NCBI RefSeq assembly: GCF_024166365.1
Contig: NC_064837.1
Coordinates: forward strand, 76,689,553-76,753,552
Reading direction: 5' to 3'
Source of the DNA: Elephas maximus indicus
Lineage: Eukaryota > Chordata > Mammalia > Proboscidea > Elephantidae
DNA: 64,000 bases
Shown: positions 35,447 through 46,929 of the stretch, one piece after another
How positions within the stretch are numbered: position 1 is the stretch's first letter
Layout: the number at the start of each line of letters is the position of its first letter
The notes under the pieces: model-generated
What the model saw: only the letters and a program-made list of their open reading frames with translations
What the model was told of the DNA's origin: nothing
Databases searched by the model: none
Program-made: the position numbers and the translations under genes

Positions 35447-35685
35447 TAAGAGCCCTAGTGGTGCAGTGGTTAAGTTACTGCTTAGCTGCTAACTGAAAGG
35501 GCAGTAGTTCCAATCCACCAACTTCCAGCCTCTCCACAGGAGAAGGATGTGGCAGTCTGCTTCCCTAAAGATTTACAGCCGTGGAAACCCCGTGGAGCAG
35601 TTCTACTCTGTCCTTTAGGGGCCCTGTGAGTTGAAATCGACTCGGTGGCTTTGAGATATAATCGACTCGGTGGCTTTGCGATATA
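35447..35685 (+). mobile_element. AfroSINE, long type, with duplicated tail
   Basis: Head 'gagccctagtggtgcagtgg', long-type middle 'ggagaaggatgtggcagtc' and 'taaagatttacagccgtgg', core 'ctctgtcctttaggggccct'. The tail is present twice: the 25-base unit 'atcgactcggtggctttg' plus 'agatata' (35636-35660) recurs at 35661-35685 with one base changed. Confidence 0.93.
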
Positions 35686-35735
35686 TATATGTATATGTAT
35701 GCATGTTATGTACGTGTATATGTATATGATTCTTA
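35680..35735 (+). repeat. TA/TG microsatellite
   Basis: An alternating atatatatatgtatatgtatg tract, shortened here, directly follows the SINE tail. A short TG run also precedes that SINE, at 35431-35440. Confidence 0.8.
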
Positions 35736-36709
35736 TTACAACATATTAAAATTATATATATTTCAAGTTCTTATAATCATGATTTCTGAATAGTTCATCA
35801 TTAAGATATTCAGAGGTTATTTATCTCTCATGCCCTGTCATCTCTGTAACAGATAATTCTAGGTTGTTCTGCCTTTTAACCAGTATTGTTTTCATGTTTA
35901 CTTCTAGAATCAAGAATTATTTTTTAAAAGAATTATTAATAAGTTGTGTCTATGCGTGTTTTAGTCTACTAAAGATCATGCTGTTAACAGGCATTTTTAA
36001 GGTAGTTTAACATTTTGCAACAGTGATCTCTTAAACCAAGTGATGGTTTCTTCCTAATAACACCCCCTTCTCCTATCACAAACCTATACTTAACTTCCCT
36101 TGCATGTTTTTGAAACCTGAAGAGTACTGAGTTGTTGCTACATCTCAACAGTCCTTGCAGCATTCTGAAAAGTAAATTGGCAGGTATTGCAGGTAACAAA
36201 AGTGAGGCTCAGAGGAGCCCGAGTTGCACAAGCATGTGCAGTGTGGGAGTGAGTACTTCCATCAGGACTCTGTTGTTTTCTGGTGAGCTTTCAGATGAAC
36301 TCTCAGAGAACTCTCTGTGTCTCTTCCTTAACATTATTCAGCTAAATGATGTTTTGATGAGGTTTACAAGCAGTAATCCTAACACTCATTTCTCATAGTA
36401 GGCAAGTTAGATTTTTAAAAAAATGAATAAATAAAATTTGGGAAAGAAGTGGGGAGTCATTCAGCATCACAGATTGCCATTAATCTAGGTAATACTATTT
36501 TACTTTTTATTTCTGCATTTGTTTGGTCATATAAATGTGCTTAGAACTAATAAGAATATGCAGTTGGTGAAAATTAATGCATGACTCATCAGCAGAATCT
36601 GGAATGTAAGCATGTGCCATGAAATTGCAATTCTTTTATCCTTTATTTTCCATCGTTTACACACTGGTTCCATTTAGAGTATAGTCCATTCTTATTTTTT
36701 GTTTCCCAG

Positions 36710-36808
36710 ATTGGCCAAAATGGGAAGGACTGGATTCTGCTCTCTTCCACAAAGAGTCAATGGGACTGGCTAAGATCAAAGTCTGAGACTTTTTCCACCT
36801 GCCATCAG
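36710..36808 (+). other. PLAG1: PLAG1 exon 3 (noncoding leader exon)
   Basis: A 99 bp segment preceded by a pyrimidine-rich acceptor (ttattttttgtttcccag) and followed by a strong donor (CATCAG then GTATGC). It carries an ATG at 36719 that opens a 17-codon frame, and a second ATG whose frame ends near 36786. This fits the third untranslated exon of mammalian PLAG1, about 2.6 kb upstream of the start-codon exon. Splice sites are seen directly; usage is inferred. Confidence 0.78.
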
Positions 36809-39407
36809 GTATGCATTGAAGAGAAATCACTGCTGTTCTGTGTGTATGCCTTTAAAGTGTTTGAGGGATATACATATTATGAATGTAGTCTCTTATTAGA
36901 TGTTGAACTCTCAACCTTATGTTTATCCTACAGTTTTAAAAGCACCTATGATAACTAATTTGAGTTTTGTAATATGTAAAGATAAAGACATATCATTAGC
37001 CATGAAAAAATTTCAGCTGGTCTCAGAAAAGTGTAATATTTGAAATCAGTGCCGTTCTTCATTGCTCAGTATGTACATCCAAAGGTAACAGAATTCATTT
37101 GTTACTTCATATTGAGTGTCATCAAGTTTAATGTAATCAGGTGTTTGCATATTGTTTCATGGTGCGCTTTTAGTACATCTTTTTCAGTAACTTAGAAATC
37201 ATCATTTTTTTCAACTGGAATTCTCTGCCCAGTATGGTTGGATCTTGTAACACAATAATAACAGATATGACCAGTCTTTGAAATATTTTCAGATATTACC
37301 TATATATAGGAATTTAGAAACTGTGTTTTGTGTTGATTTTGCAATTGAGAAATTTTATCCGCTTGTTTCCCACAATGTTCTAAATAGGTGAATAAAAGGA
37401 TCATATTAGGAAGTCAAATCATCAACATTAATTTTTTTTCCTGCCTTGGCAGAATGCTTTCTACCAGTTTAATGTCATTAGGCAATAGCAGAATAGCTAG
37501 CTGTGTAGATATTTCTGAGGGAGGCAGGGAGTTGGATTAATTGTATTAATGTCACTTTTAAACTAGAAGTGGGGAGTGTTTAGATAATTTTGACAGTACA
37601 AAGGCCGTGCCGTTATCTGCCTACTGAGGAAGAAACCACAGTTGAAATAAATACTGATTAACTTATCCATATGTCTTATTTACTACTTCAGTCTAATGAG
37701 CGGATAATTGCTCTCTTTTGCCTGTTTAGTGACAACCTCTGCATCAAAACACTATAGGAGGATTTATTGTAATATACACTTAATTTTACAAAAATGTGGA
37801 TAATTTAAAGGGCTGGTTTGTTGTTAGTTGCCATCGAGAAAGCTCTGACTCAGGACGACCCCATGTGTGCAGACTAGAACCGCTCCATTGGGTTTTCAAG
37901 GCTGTGACCTTTAAGAAGCAGATCACCAGACCTGTCTTCTGAGGGCCCTGGGTGGCTTTAATTGGCCAGCCTCTTGGGTAGTAGCCCAGCACTTTTAGAC
38001 CCCTGCAAAAGTTTAAATGGAATCTGTGAAAGAAAGTCCGTATAACAGACCTACCTTGTGAAGGCAAGTATCAATCTAATGCAAACCGCAAGTGATATAC
38101 AGAAGTTGGTTTTTATTTTTTTCTAAATATGTAATATGATGAAAAATCCAATTGATTTTATAGTAGTTTTCAATTTAAAAATCAGATATTTTTGAAGAGG
38201 TTGCAGGTATTATCATTTCTGTGGCCTCTTAGAAGTGCACTACTGGACTAACATTTACAAGGCTTGAAGAGTCTTAACTCTTCTCTCAGTTGGATCTTTG
38301 GGGAGTTGGTTTTCTTCTTCTGAGAAATAATGTCGATAAAACTATCTCTTGTCTAAGAATTTTCAGAGGGTTCAATTTGACCTTAAAATTTTTGTTTAAA
38401 AAAGCATTCCATTTACTGTACAGTTCATTCTTTCTCACAAACACTGATAATGAATTAAAACCCTTTTGACCAATCCGAAACACCTCTGTAATATTGTGTT
38501 CTTGCCTAGATATTGTGCTTTAAGCCAAAACTCCCAACTCGAGTGCAGCATGGGCGTTGCAGGTGTGTCAGAACCCTGACCCCCTCAGCTCTTGGGGAGG
38601 CCTCAAGGCTCTCTCTGGTTTATCAAGTAACCTTAGCATGCCTGGTGAACATAATGGTCTTCTGTAACGTGAAAAATGCTGAAGAAAATTACTTCAAGCA
38701 AATCCCTCCCTCAGCATGACAAGGAGCCATGATCCTCACCTAATAAAACATCAGAAGGTTTTGCCATTCAAGGGTGCATATCTCTTAGGAAGATAAACCC
38801 TTTCTACACTTGCATTCACAGGGCCCTCTGGGTGTGGTGATGCTGTATAAAGGGTAAATTTTCACTCTGGGTGGTGTGTTCAACTCTTTCAGGCCTCTCG
38901 TGTCAGTGCGTTAAGAACTCCTTCCTTGGGCTCATCAGTCCACAAGGTGCCTGAAAGAGTTGTCAGTTATCTGTATTTTCCCATAGCGCAGAATATGACT
39001 AGAACTGATGTACACTAATTAAAATCATTTTAGACATTAAGATATTTGCTGAAATATTTTTTGGTTTTAGTCAGATTCATGTTTTCTAATCTCTTGTGAA
39101 AGTTGAAGCTTAACGATGCCACTTCTAGTGTTGAGTTTTCATGTTTCCTGAGTGTTGCCTAAGTCACTACTGCTATCATGAAGTACAACACCTTTCAGGT
39201 GAAATTTTGGGGTATGTGTGAACTGTTCATCCTGAGCAATGCATTTATGTGTATTTTGACAAGTTTAAAGAAACCTACAGATATTACATTAGACCAGCTG
39301 AATCAGTTTTATGGTTTCTTTTTTAATTCAAAAGCATCACAAAGCAAATAAAATTTTTAAAAATTAAGTTTAGTTACAAACTAGTTGTTTCTTATTTTTT
39401 TTTCCAG
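36809..39407 (+). other. PLAG1: PLAG1 intron 3
   Basis: A 2.6 kb GT-AG intron ending in the acceptor 'cttattttttttttccag' type run at 39391-39407. It holds one diverged antisense AfroSINE; the remainder is AT-rich and unassigned. Confidence 0.75.
37815..37990 (-). mobile_element. AfroSINE, longer variant, strongly diverged
   Basis: The plus strand shows a tail remnant 'tagttgccatcgagaaagc', then 'gtgtgcagactagaaccgc', the longer-variant middle 'agaagcagatcaccagacc', and a degraded head near 'ggtagtagcccagcac'. An old insertion. Confidence 0.75.
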
Positions 39408-39524
39408 TCCCTTTTTGCTTTCTTTTACGACCACATGAGACTTGAGAAGCCACCTAAAGCTAAATCATTTAGTGGAGTTGGGCAGTTCCCAAGTGTCCAA
39501 CAAGAAGGCCTGGTTTAGGCTGCG
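39408..39524 (+). other. PLAG1: PLAG1 exon 4 leader part, with an upstream ORF
   Basis: Exon 4 starts after a strong acceptor (ttttttttccag). Its 117 untranslated bases include an upstream ORF of 27 codons (39435-39518) whose TAG stop lies six bases before the PLAG1 ATG. That ATG sits in good context (G at -3, G at +4). A uORF ending this close to the main start can reduce or re-route initiation. Effect is inference. Confidence 0.9.
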
Positions 39525-39766
39525 ATGGCCACTGTCATTCCTGGTGACTTGTCAGAAGTGAGAGATACCCAGAAAGTCCCTTCAGGGAAACGTAAGCGTG
39601 GTGAAACCAAACCAAGAAAAAACTTCCCTTGCCAACTGTGTGACAAGGCCTTTAACAGTGTTGAGAAATTAAAGGTCCACTCCTACTCTCACACAGGAGA
39701 GAGGCCCTACAAGTGCATACAACAAGACTGCACCAAGGCCTTTGTTTCTAAGTACAAATTACAAAG
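39525..39766 (+). CDS. PLAG1: PLAG1 zinc finger protein, coding part of exon 4 (residues 1-80 and first two bases of codon 81)
   Basis: This is the N-terminal coding exon of the zinc finger transcription factor PLAG1, which binds a bipartite GC-rich motif and activates growth genes such as IGF2 in the nucleus. It begins [12 protein letters not shown], as in mammalian PLAG1. KRKR at residues 22-25 is the known nuclear localisation signal. Finger 1 uses C36, C39, H52 and H56. Finger 2 starts with C64 and C69, but its histidines lie in the next exon. The donor is CAAAG followed by GTATTC, splitting the Arg81 codon as AG|G. The start is chosen by family identity and Kozak context. Without splicing the frame would stop after 121 codons in intron 4, losing fingers 3-7. 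Confidence 0.98.
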
Positions 39767-40314
39767 GTATTCAACTCTATTTGTCTTTCAGATTATATTT
39801 TCTATTATGTTGGCCATTTTAAGCCATTGTAAACGTATGTATTTGTATACACATTTTTTAGTTGATTTGCAGAGAAGAAATGTTAAGTAGATAGACATTG
39901 GCTAGTGTTTAGTATTCTAAACCACCTGCTTTTCTGTGTTAGTTGCTTTGAATTTTTTTTTAAATAAAATGCTTAATGAGAGTAGAATTTCCATTTGTAC
40001 AAAGACATGACTACAAGGAAAGGGTAGGAGCTGAGAATTTGTGGTTATGGACATTTGCGTGAGTATATTCAGTCTTGCACACTTGCTTTTGTAATGATAG
40101 ATAAAAACCAGCGAAAACTAAAGTGGCAACTTAAATGACTCAGGTTTTGCAATGTTTAGGTATGTTAACCATCCTTGTGGTGTACTGTAAGTTAAAAAGT
40201 TTCCATTGTTAAGGGAATTCTGTTGTAGCATAGTAGTTTAGCTTCCATTTGAGAAGTGCATACATTGCCATTTTTGTCGTAATAATTACTTACAGAATGT
40301 ATCTGTGTTTAAAG
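39767..40314 (+). other. PLAG1: PLAG1 intron 4
   Basis: A 548 bp GT-AG intron that splits codon 81 inside zinc finger 2. The acceptor, 'gtatctgtgtttaaag', has a weak pyrimidine tract. The joined sequence restores Arg-His-Met, as the family requires. Confidence 0.97.
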
Positions 40315-41572
40315 GCACATGGCCACTCATTCTCCTGAGAAAACGCACAAGTGTAATTATTGTGAGAAAATGTTTCACCGAAAAGATCATCTGAAGAATC
40401 ACCTACATACACACGACCCTAACAAAGAGACGTTTAAGTGTGAAGAATGCGGCAAAAACTACAATACCAAGCTCGGGTTTAAGCGTCACTTGGCCTTGCA
40501 TGCTGCAACCAGTGGTGACCTCACCTGCAAGGTGTGTTTGCAGACTTTTGAAAGTACAGGAGTGCTTCTGGAGCACCTTAAGTCTCACGCGGGCAAGTCG
40601 TCTGGAGGGGTGAAAGAGAAGAAGCACCAGTGCGAGCATTGTGACCGCCGGTTCTACACCCGGAAGGATGTCCGCCGGCACATGGTAGTGCACACTGGAA
40701 GGAAGGACTTCCTCTGTCAGTACTGTGCACAGAGATTCGGACGGAAGGACCACCTGACTCGACATATGAAAAAGAGTCACAATCAAGAACTTCTGAAAGT
40801 CAAAACAGAACCCGTGGATTTTCTGGATCCATTTACCTGCAATGTTTCTGTGCCTATAAAAGATGAGCTACTTCCAGTGATGTCCTTACCTTCCAGCGAA
40901 CTGTTGTCAAAGCCATTCGCAAACACTTTGCAGTTAAACCTCTACAACACTCCGTTTCAGTCCATGCAGAGTTCAGGATCTGCCCACCAAATGATCACAA
41001 CTTTACCTTTAGGAATGACATGCCCAATAGACATGGATGCTGTTCATCCTTCTCACCACCTTTCTTTCAAATATCCCTTCAGTTCTACCTCATATGCAAT
41101 TTCTATTCCTGAAAAAGAACAGCCATTAAAGGGGGAAATTGAGAGTTACCTGATGGAGTTACAAGGCGGCGTGCCCTCCTCGTCCCAGGATTCCCAAGCA
41201 TCGTCATCTAAACTTGGGTTGGATCCTCAAATTGGGCCCCTAGATGATGGCGCAGGGGAGCTCTCCCTGTCAAAAAGCTCTATTTCTATTAGTGATCCCC
41301 TCAACACACCAGCGTTGGATTTTTCTCAGTTGTTTAATTTCATACCATTAAATGGTCCACCCTATAATCCTATATCAGTGGGGAGCCTTGGAATGAGCTA
41401 TTCCCAGGAAGAAGCACATTCTTCTGTGTCTCAGCTGCCCCCACAGACACAGGATCTGCAGGACCCGGCCAGCACTATAGGCCTCGGGTCTCTGCACTCT
41501 CTGTCCGCAGCCTTTACCAGTAGCTTAAGCACAAGCACCACCCTGCCACGTTTCCATCAGGCTTTCCAGTAG
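40315..41572 (+). CDS. PLAG1: PLAG1 zinc finger protein, coding part of exon 5 (end of codon 81 to residue 499, stop)
   Basis: Completes a 499-residue protein. Residue pairs for the C2H2 fingers are: finger 2 H82/H86; finger 3 C94, C97, H110, H114; finger 4 C123, C126, H139, H143; finger 5 C152, C155, H168, H172; finger 6 C187, C190, H203, H207; finger 7 C215, C218, H231, H236. Fingers 3, 6 and 7 are the main DNA-contacting ones in PLAG1. VKTE around K244 and IKDE around K263 match the two known SUMO sites. The remainder is a Ser- and Pro-rich activation region ending LPRFHQAFQ. Human PLAG1 is 500 residues as I recall, and the difference fits one fewer Ser in the run near residue 378. No frameshift or premature stop is seen, so the gene looks intact. 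Confidence 0.98.
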
Positions 41573-43859
41573 GATCCTGGATGTGGATTTATCTCAGAAG
41601 TATACGTGCAGTCCTGCCTTAGATGACCGTTTTTATTTTAGTGCCTACTTTAAGACAACATCAAAGGTTCCGCTTTTGTATAGCACAGTTTCCATTAAGC
41701 CAGTATAAAAGAGAAATTAGCTTTTTGAATGAGCTTCAGAACCATTTGTGTTCAGTTATGTTTACCTGGGTATTTTGTCCTAATTCACTGCCAATTGTCA
41801 TATTTTAAAGTCATTTTATTTTTTTTCATATAGGAAAGCCATTATTATTAGTAAAGTTTGATAAATCCCATGTTCAGATTACATTTAGACCTTAACATTT
41901 TAATTTTTGTCCAGGAACAATGGCTCCAGCTTTTGACATTTGGCTCATTTAAAGATTTTACAAAGAATGTAAATTTTATAAAATTTATATGAATAACCAG
42001 AGAGTTTAAAAATTTTTTACTAGTCTCTAAATTGATTTGTAATCAAGTGTTTCAGGTGAAGTAAGAATCCAGTTTGGGAGATAACACCTTTTCCTAGGTG
42101 TATCATAATTTCAGGTCAGTATTTATATTTTGAAGACTTGCTATTGTCTGGCTAAAATATTTGCCGTCCTTATTACGAGCACATGAGGAAAAAACAAACC
42201 TAAACACAAAGCATCAGTATTTATAGGAAAAAAAAAAATGAGACTTCTAATAAGGAGACACGGCATTGCATGCTACCTAATAGTTGACCTTCAATTAGTA
42301 CACAGTATGTTTTGCCATGTTTCAACCTTCCTAACTTGCTGTCTTTCCATTTAATAAGATTAACAGTGTATGGCATTGGAGTCTTCAGAGTCAATGTGTA
42401 GCGCTCTCTAATCGTTTCCACCTTCCACAGCCAAAGGATTGGTCAAGTGCGGATAGAAATTTTGTATTCGGTTGTCAGTCCACAGTTAGTCAGGAATCTG
42501 AGAGCCAGGGTGGAACTACAAGGCTTGGGTGTGTTTGTCTCTGCCTGTATCATGTGATAGACACCTGAGCAGTAACATAGATGTGAGTTCCACCGTTAAA
42601 CTTGGAGACCTGCTAGGAATTACATCTCCTGTCGGTAGGACTGAAAGCCGGGTTCTTTAGAGAAAAAGTAAAAGCACATTGCTTACATCGCTTCCTGCTG
42701 AATCCACTACTATGCTTTCGTCGCCTTAACAGCCAAAAGCAGAAAACAAAAACAGCCCTGCCACATGCAGGGTATCTTTCTTATTCAGTGTTAATTCATC
42801 TGCCCTTGCAGTTTTCGGATGGAAAATTTAAAGTGAAATGCATTAGGAGACTATTTGAGGAAATACCACAAAGTTTTAAATGACTAAAAATACATACAGT
42901 AAGACCCCACTTTTACACATCTCTGGGAAATGGTGGGAATGTTGCAAATCAGTTGAATTTGTAGAGGGGAGATGAAGTAAAACATGCAGTGTCTTAGTTA
43001 ATGTAAAAATAACACTCAAGAATATTTTGTTCACTGAGTAAAATGGTTATTATGGGCTTTCCTCATGTTAGACAACTGCCATAATCTTCTCCAAGGTCAA
43101 ATTATTATAGCCTTTCTAAGTTTCAGTATGTACATCAACCTAAGAAACATATTAAGCACTTATTAACACCTTATTTTAGGACCTTGTCTGTCGGGGGGTG
43201 GGCAGGGGAGGAGGTTTATTGAAGAGTATATATCTCTTTAAAAAAGAAAACATGAAAGAAAAATATTTCTGAGCACTCATTAGCCCTATATGGAAGCTTT
43301 TTTTTTTTTTTTCCTTTTATAGGGCCAATTATCACTGCAGATTGAGATGTTTACCAAGAATTTCTAAAAATGAGTGCATATTACTGAATATAAAACATTA
43401 TTTAAAAGATTTGGGGATAGTATAATTTGTGGAGAAATGTAAATTGTAATAATGTAAATGGGGGTTTCACTATATATATACACACACATATGTATCGCAC
43501 TTCATAGAATCAAAATTGCTCTCAAGGAGTTTTGGCTCCTGATACTTTATCATGCTCCTGTTTTTTTTTTAATCCTAGGAGCAGTAGTTTTTATACTTAA
43601 GTATTTAAATTTTATTATGAAAAATTACATTTTATAATGAAAATCGTGTTCCAAAGGCATTAAAATTATATATATTAATAAGGAAATGCGTTTTTAAATT
43701 TTTCAAACTGCTCCTAAGCTTTTGGTTAGGAGAATATTTGCTCTGAAAGTAGACGTTTAGCTCTGCTTCATTACAGCTTCCTTTAGTTTCTGTGAAACAG
43801 ATTGCTTACCTGAATCTTTAGTTGAATGATTAGTGTTCAATATTGCTTTAATCACCATT

Positions 43860-43879
43860 AAAAAAAAAAAAAAAAAAAA
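43860..43879 (+). repeat. poly(A) run of 20 in the PLAG1 3' UTR
   Basis: Twenty consecutive A, not accompanied by a retroelement body, so probably a simple repeat. Confidence 0.9.
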
Positions 43880-44117
43880 GATAAAAGAAGTTTGGTGACA
43901 GAGCACAAATATATAGAAAACTTACTTTAAAATATAAAAAAAATAGCAAGTGTGGAAGGCACTGCTTTATTCTGTCTAAAATTTGCTTAAACAGAAGTCA
44001 AATAAATGAACTGAGACATTGGCCTTAGTAGGCTGTATTTCACTGCTAATATTTTTTTTAAGTACCAGGATTTATTAAATAAAGCATTTTGGAAATGGGG
44101 AATGGTGAAGAAAAAAA

Positions 44118-44188
44118 GTATGTATGTAGTGTGTGTGTGTGTATGTATATGTATATACACACACACACATATGTGTATATATATATAA
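44118..44188 (+). repeat. GT/AC/AT microsatellite that folds on itself
   Basis: A GT run (44129-44142) is followed by a short AT-rich loop and an AC run (44155-44168), then an AT run. In RNA, 44131-44144 can pair perfectly with 44155-44168 around a 10-base loop. Confidence 0.85.
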
Positions 44189-46394
44189 TTTTTTAAAGCC
44201 TAATTCTCGCCCTGAATGAAATTAAATACTTGGAGGCACATCTTTCAGGGTATCAGTGTTAAAAGTGTGGAGTCTTTAATTTTCACGCGTACACCTCTTT
44301 GCCTGTTGCTGCCCCACAGCCTTGAAAAAACACTTCAAAATAAGAACGAATTTAGCTAATTTGTTTTTTAAAACTGACTCTAGTGGTCACTAAACTCAAC
44401 ACTTTTTGAAAGAATTTCTATCAAAGATGAGGCAGACTCATTTTATTTGAATTGCACAATGTTTTAACAAGGATGTAACACAGAATTGGCTCCTCCCTCC
44501 CCTGAAAAACTTGTCATTTGTTGTTATGTCAGCTAGGTGTGACTAGAAACGATTATTGCCAATGCCGTTTTCCCGCTCCAGTGGCCGGAGTCATCATCCT
44601 TGAAATTGTTGGTAGTGCCTTAGCTTGGTAAAAAAGGGATTATCATTAGATAAAAAATAGTTTAGAATTTGGACCTCAGACAAGATATTGGACCTCATTC
44701 AGTTTGCACTTCCGCTGGTGTGTCCACATTAGGTCACCAGACGTGGAAGTGTGAGTGTGGGAGGCTGTCAGCACTGTAACCAACGTTAACAGCTCATGTA
44801 TACAAATAGCTTCATAGTTACTGGTCACTGTTAAAACTCTATTTTAAAATCCTATTACCAAGTTCAGTTTTTTAAACTTCAGTTTTCCTGGCTGATTGTG
44901 CACCACTCTTTGAGCAACTTTTAAATTTTATTGACTGTTTCTCTCAAGCTGTGTATTTTTTGCCTTTTTGTTGCCTGTGCTTTATTACTCCTAGGCATCT
45001 GTGGGATATAGTGATATATTGTGTTAATTTGGGCAGTAGCGGTTTTTAAAAACCATATACTGACTGAAACATGAGCCAGAGCTGATTGCTTTATTAAGCT
45101 AATAATGAATGTTAAAGAGTACATATTTTCAGGATCATTCATCTAGTGAGCAATACACATATTATAGGCCAATATTTTTTTTTTAATAGAGCTTGGTCAA
45201 ACTCTATATTACATATATTACAAGATATAGCACTTTCAAAATGAATCTAAACCTTTACAGAAACTTTTCTTGTAGGTTATGCCTTTAAAGATTTATAATT
45301 TGTTTCAAGTGCCATTAGGTGATACATATGTAGGCCTTTGATATATAACGCTTTGTGTACAAAAACGGCAGATGGTATTTTAAACAGGTACATTTTTTAC
45401 AGTGTTTTCTTATCAATTTGCTATATTGCACAGAATCAGTGTGTGTCTTTTCATAAGGTTTTTCAATGGTTTATTTTTTTACAAGGTTTACGCGTCTCGA
45501 AACACACTGTCTTCCCAGTACGTAAGTTAAAATATACCAGTTCACCCAAGTTGCTTCTAGCCTACTGAGGTCCGTGTGAAGTTGGAGGAGATCTTTTAAG
45601 TGTTGTGTATTCCTCATTAGCAATGGCACACTGCTGTCTCTGACAGGTGAGTGCCTAAAGCTGAGTTTGTCTTGTTTTTTTCTCACCGTCGGCAGCATGT
45701 CCACAACACAGATTATCTGTCGTGATTACATAGATCTACATAAAATTGTGTTGTGTGGTTTTGCACTACACATGCGATCCATGCAGAGCTCTTTTTTGAT
45801 CATCTGAAACAAGATACTACTACCTACGTTGGTGAAGGCACACTTGGCTTACCCATCGGCCCTTCTACATTCTCAGTCCTCCCAGGGTGGAAGGCAGTGT
45901 CTTTTGATAAGTTATCTAGCTCTAGAAATGACACAGAACTATTGCTGATGTATAAAACACTTTGTCGTATAAGCTTCAGTGGTACAGATGAACCAGAATG
46001 AATGTTTATCTTCTCAGAAACACTCCTTCAATATTATGTTGCATCATGCTGCTAATGTAACTTGGGATACAACTCTTCATGGTGCTACAAACTTCTCTGT
46101 CTTGTTCAGTTGTGTGTGTGTGTGTGTTTTTTTAATCCATAGAAAAAGGACTGCATTAGGTGTAAAAGTGTACAATATATTTTTATACTGTGACTTATTT
46201 TGTCATTAACCAACTTTTGCACCACCACAATGTATTCATGTGCACTTGCAAAAGGAAAACTTGGACATGCAAATGTTACCAGAACAAACCCAGCTTTTGT
46301 CCACAAGGTGACTGTAACTGAAAATGAAAAATGGGCTTTATGAGCTGGTGTGGAGGGAAGAACATGCTCTGTGTCACGAACAGCCCTTTGATTT

Positions 46395-46400
46395 AATAAA
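46395..46400 (+). terminator. alternative poly(A) signal candidate for PLAG1
   Basis: AATAAA within 'atttaataaaaactggg', about 530 bases before the last signal. Hexamer match only. Confidence 0.4.
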
Positions 46401-46923
46401 AACTGGGAGTCCATCAGGAAGCGGATTGCAACATAAGCTGGACTGCTGAAATTGTATTTTTAGCTAATGAAAAAGTGTTTGGACTAGTACTCTAAAAATA
46501 TTCTAATGATAAAGTTTTGAGTCAAAATAGAAAAGAAAAAAACAGTGCATTCCAGGCTGAATTTTGTATATTTTTATTGCATTTAAAATAGCTATTCTGT
46601 GATATTGGGAAATCAAGTGGCTTATGATGTATATCATGTACTTAAAATGTATTCACAAACTACTGTTGTATTTGTATAAAATATAGACAAAGATCATATT
46701 TTTGTGTGTATAAGCTCTGTAAAATAGCGATCACATTATGAAGCTGCAGCGATACTACATTTTAACCATTCACATCCCAAAGGAGCCGGCTATTTATTGT
46801 CCAGATACCCAGATATAAAATATTAATTTGCTGCTAATTAAACGATAGTACTGCAGCTTCTTGTGGCCTACAGTGTTATGTTTGCTGTAAGAAAAAAAAT
46901 ATGTGAATTCCACAAAATATATT

Positions 46924-46929
46924 AATAAA
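46924..46929 (+). terminator. distal poly(A) signal of PLAG1
   Basis: AATAAA within 'atattaataaaattatag'. Its distance from the stop codon, about 5.35 kb, agrees with the length of the mammalian PLAG1 3' UTR as I remember it. Cleavage is expected around 46940-46950. Confidence 0.7.

Larger units (their letters stand above)
28197..36709 (+). other. PLAG1: PLAG1 intron 2
   Basis: An 8.5 kb GT-AG intron containing five AfroSINEs, all in the sense direction, including an adjacent pair at 32834-33265. There are also diverged old repeat traces near 29828-29900 and 32530-32600, and a TA/TG microsatellite near 35680. Between these the sequence is AT-rich and unassigned. Apart from the repeats no gene is seen. 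Confidence 0.65.

Noticed and set aside
39525..39890. Single-exon 121-residue zinc-finger protein
   Set aside because: Beyond codon 80 the frame runs into intron 4 past a canonical donor. Splicing to 40315 restores finger 2 and the full PLAG1 protein.
40319..41572. Separate 417-residue protein starting at Met 40319
   Set aside because: This Met is residue 83 of PLAG1, inside finger 2. The exon starts at 40315 after an AG acceptor, so it is not an independent start. A shorter PLAG1 isoform initiating downstream is known in human but was not claimed here.
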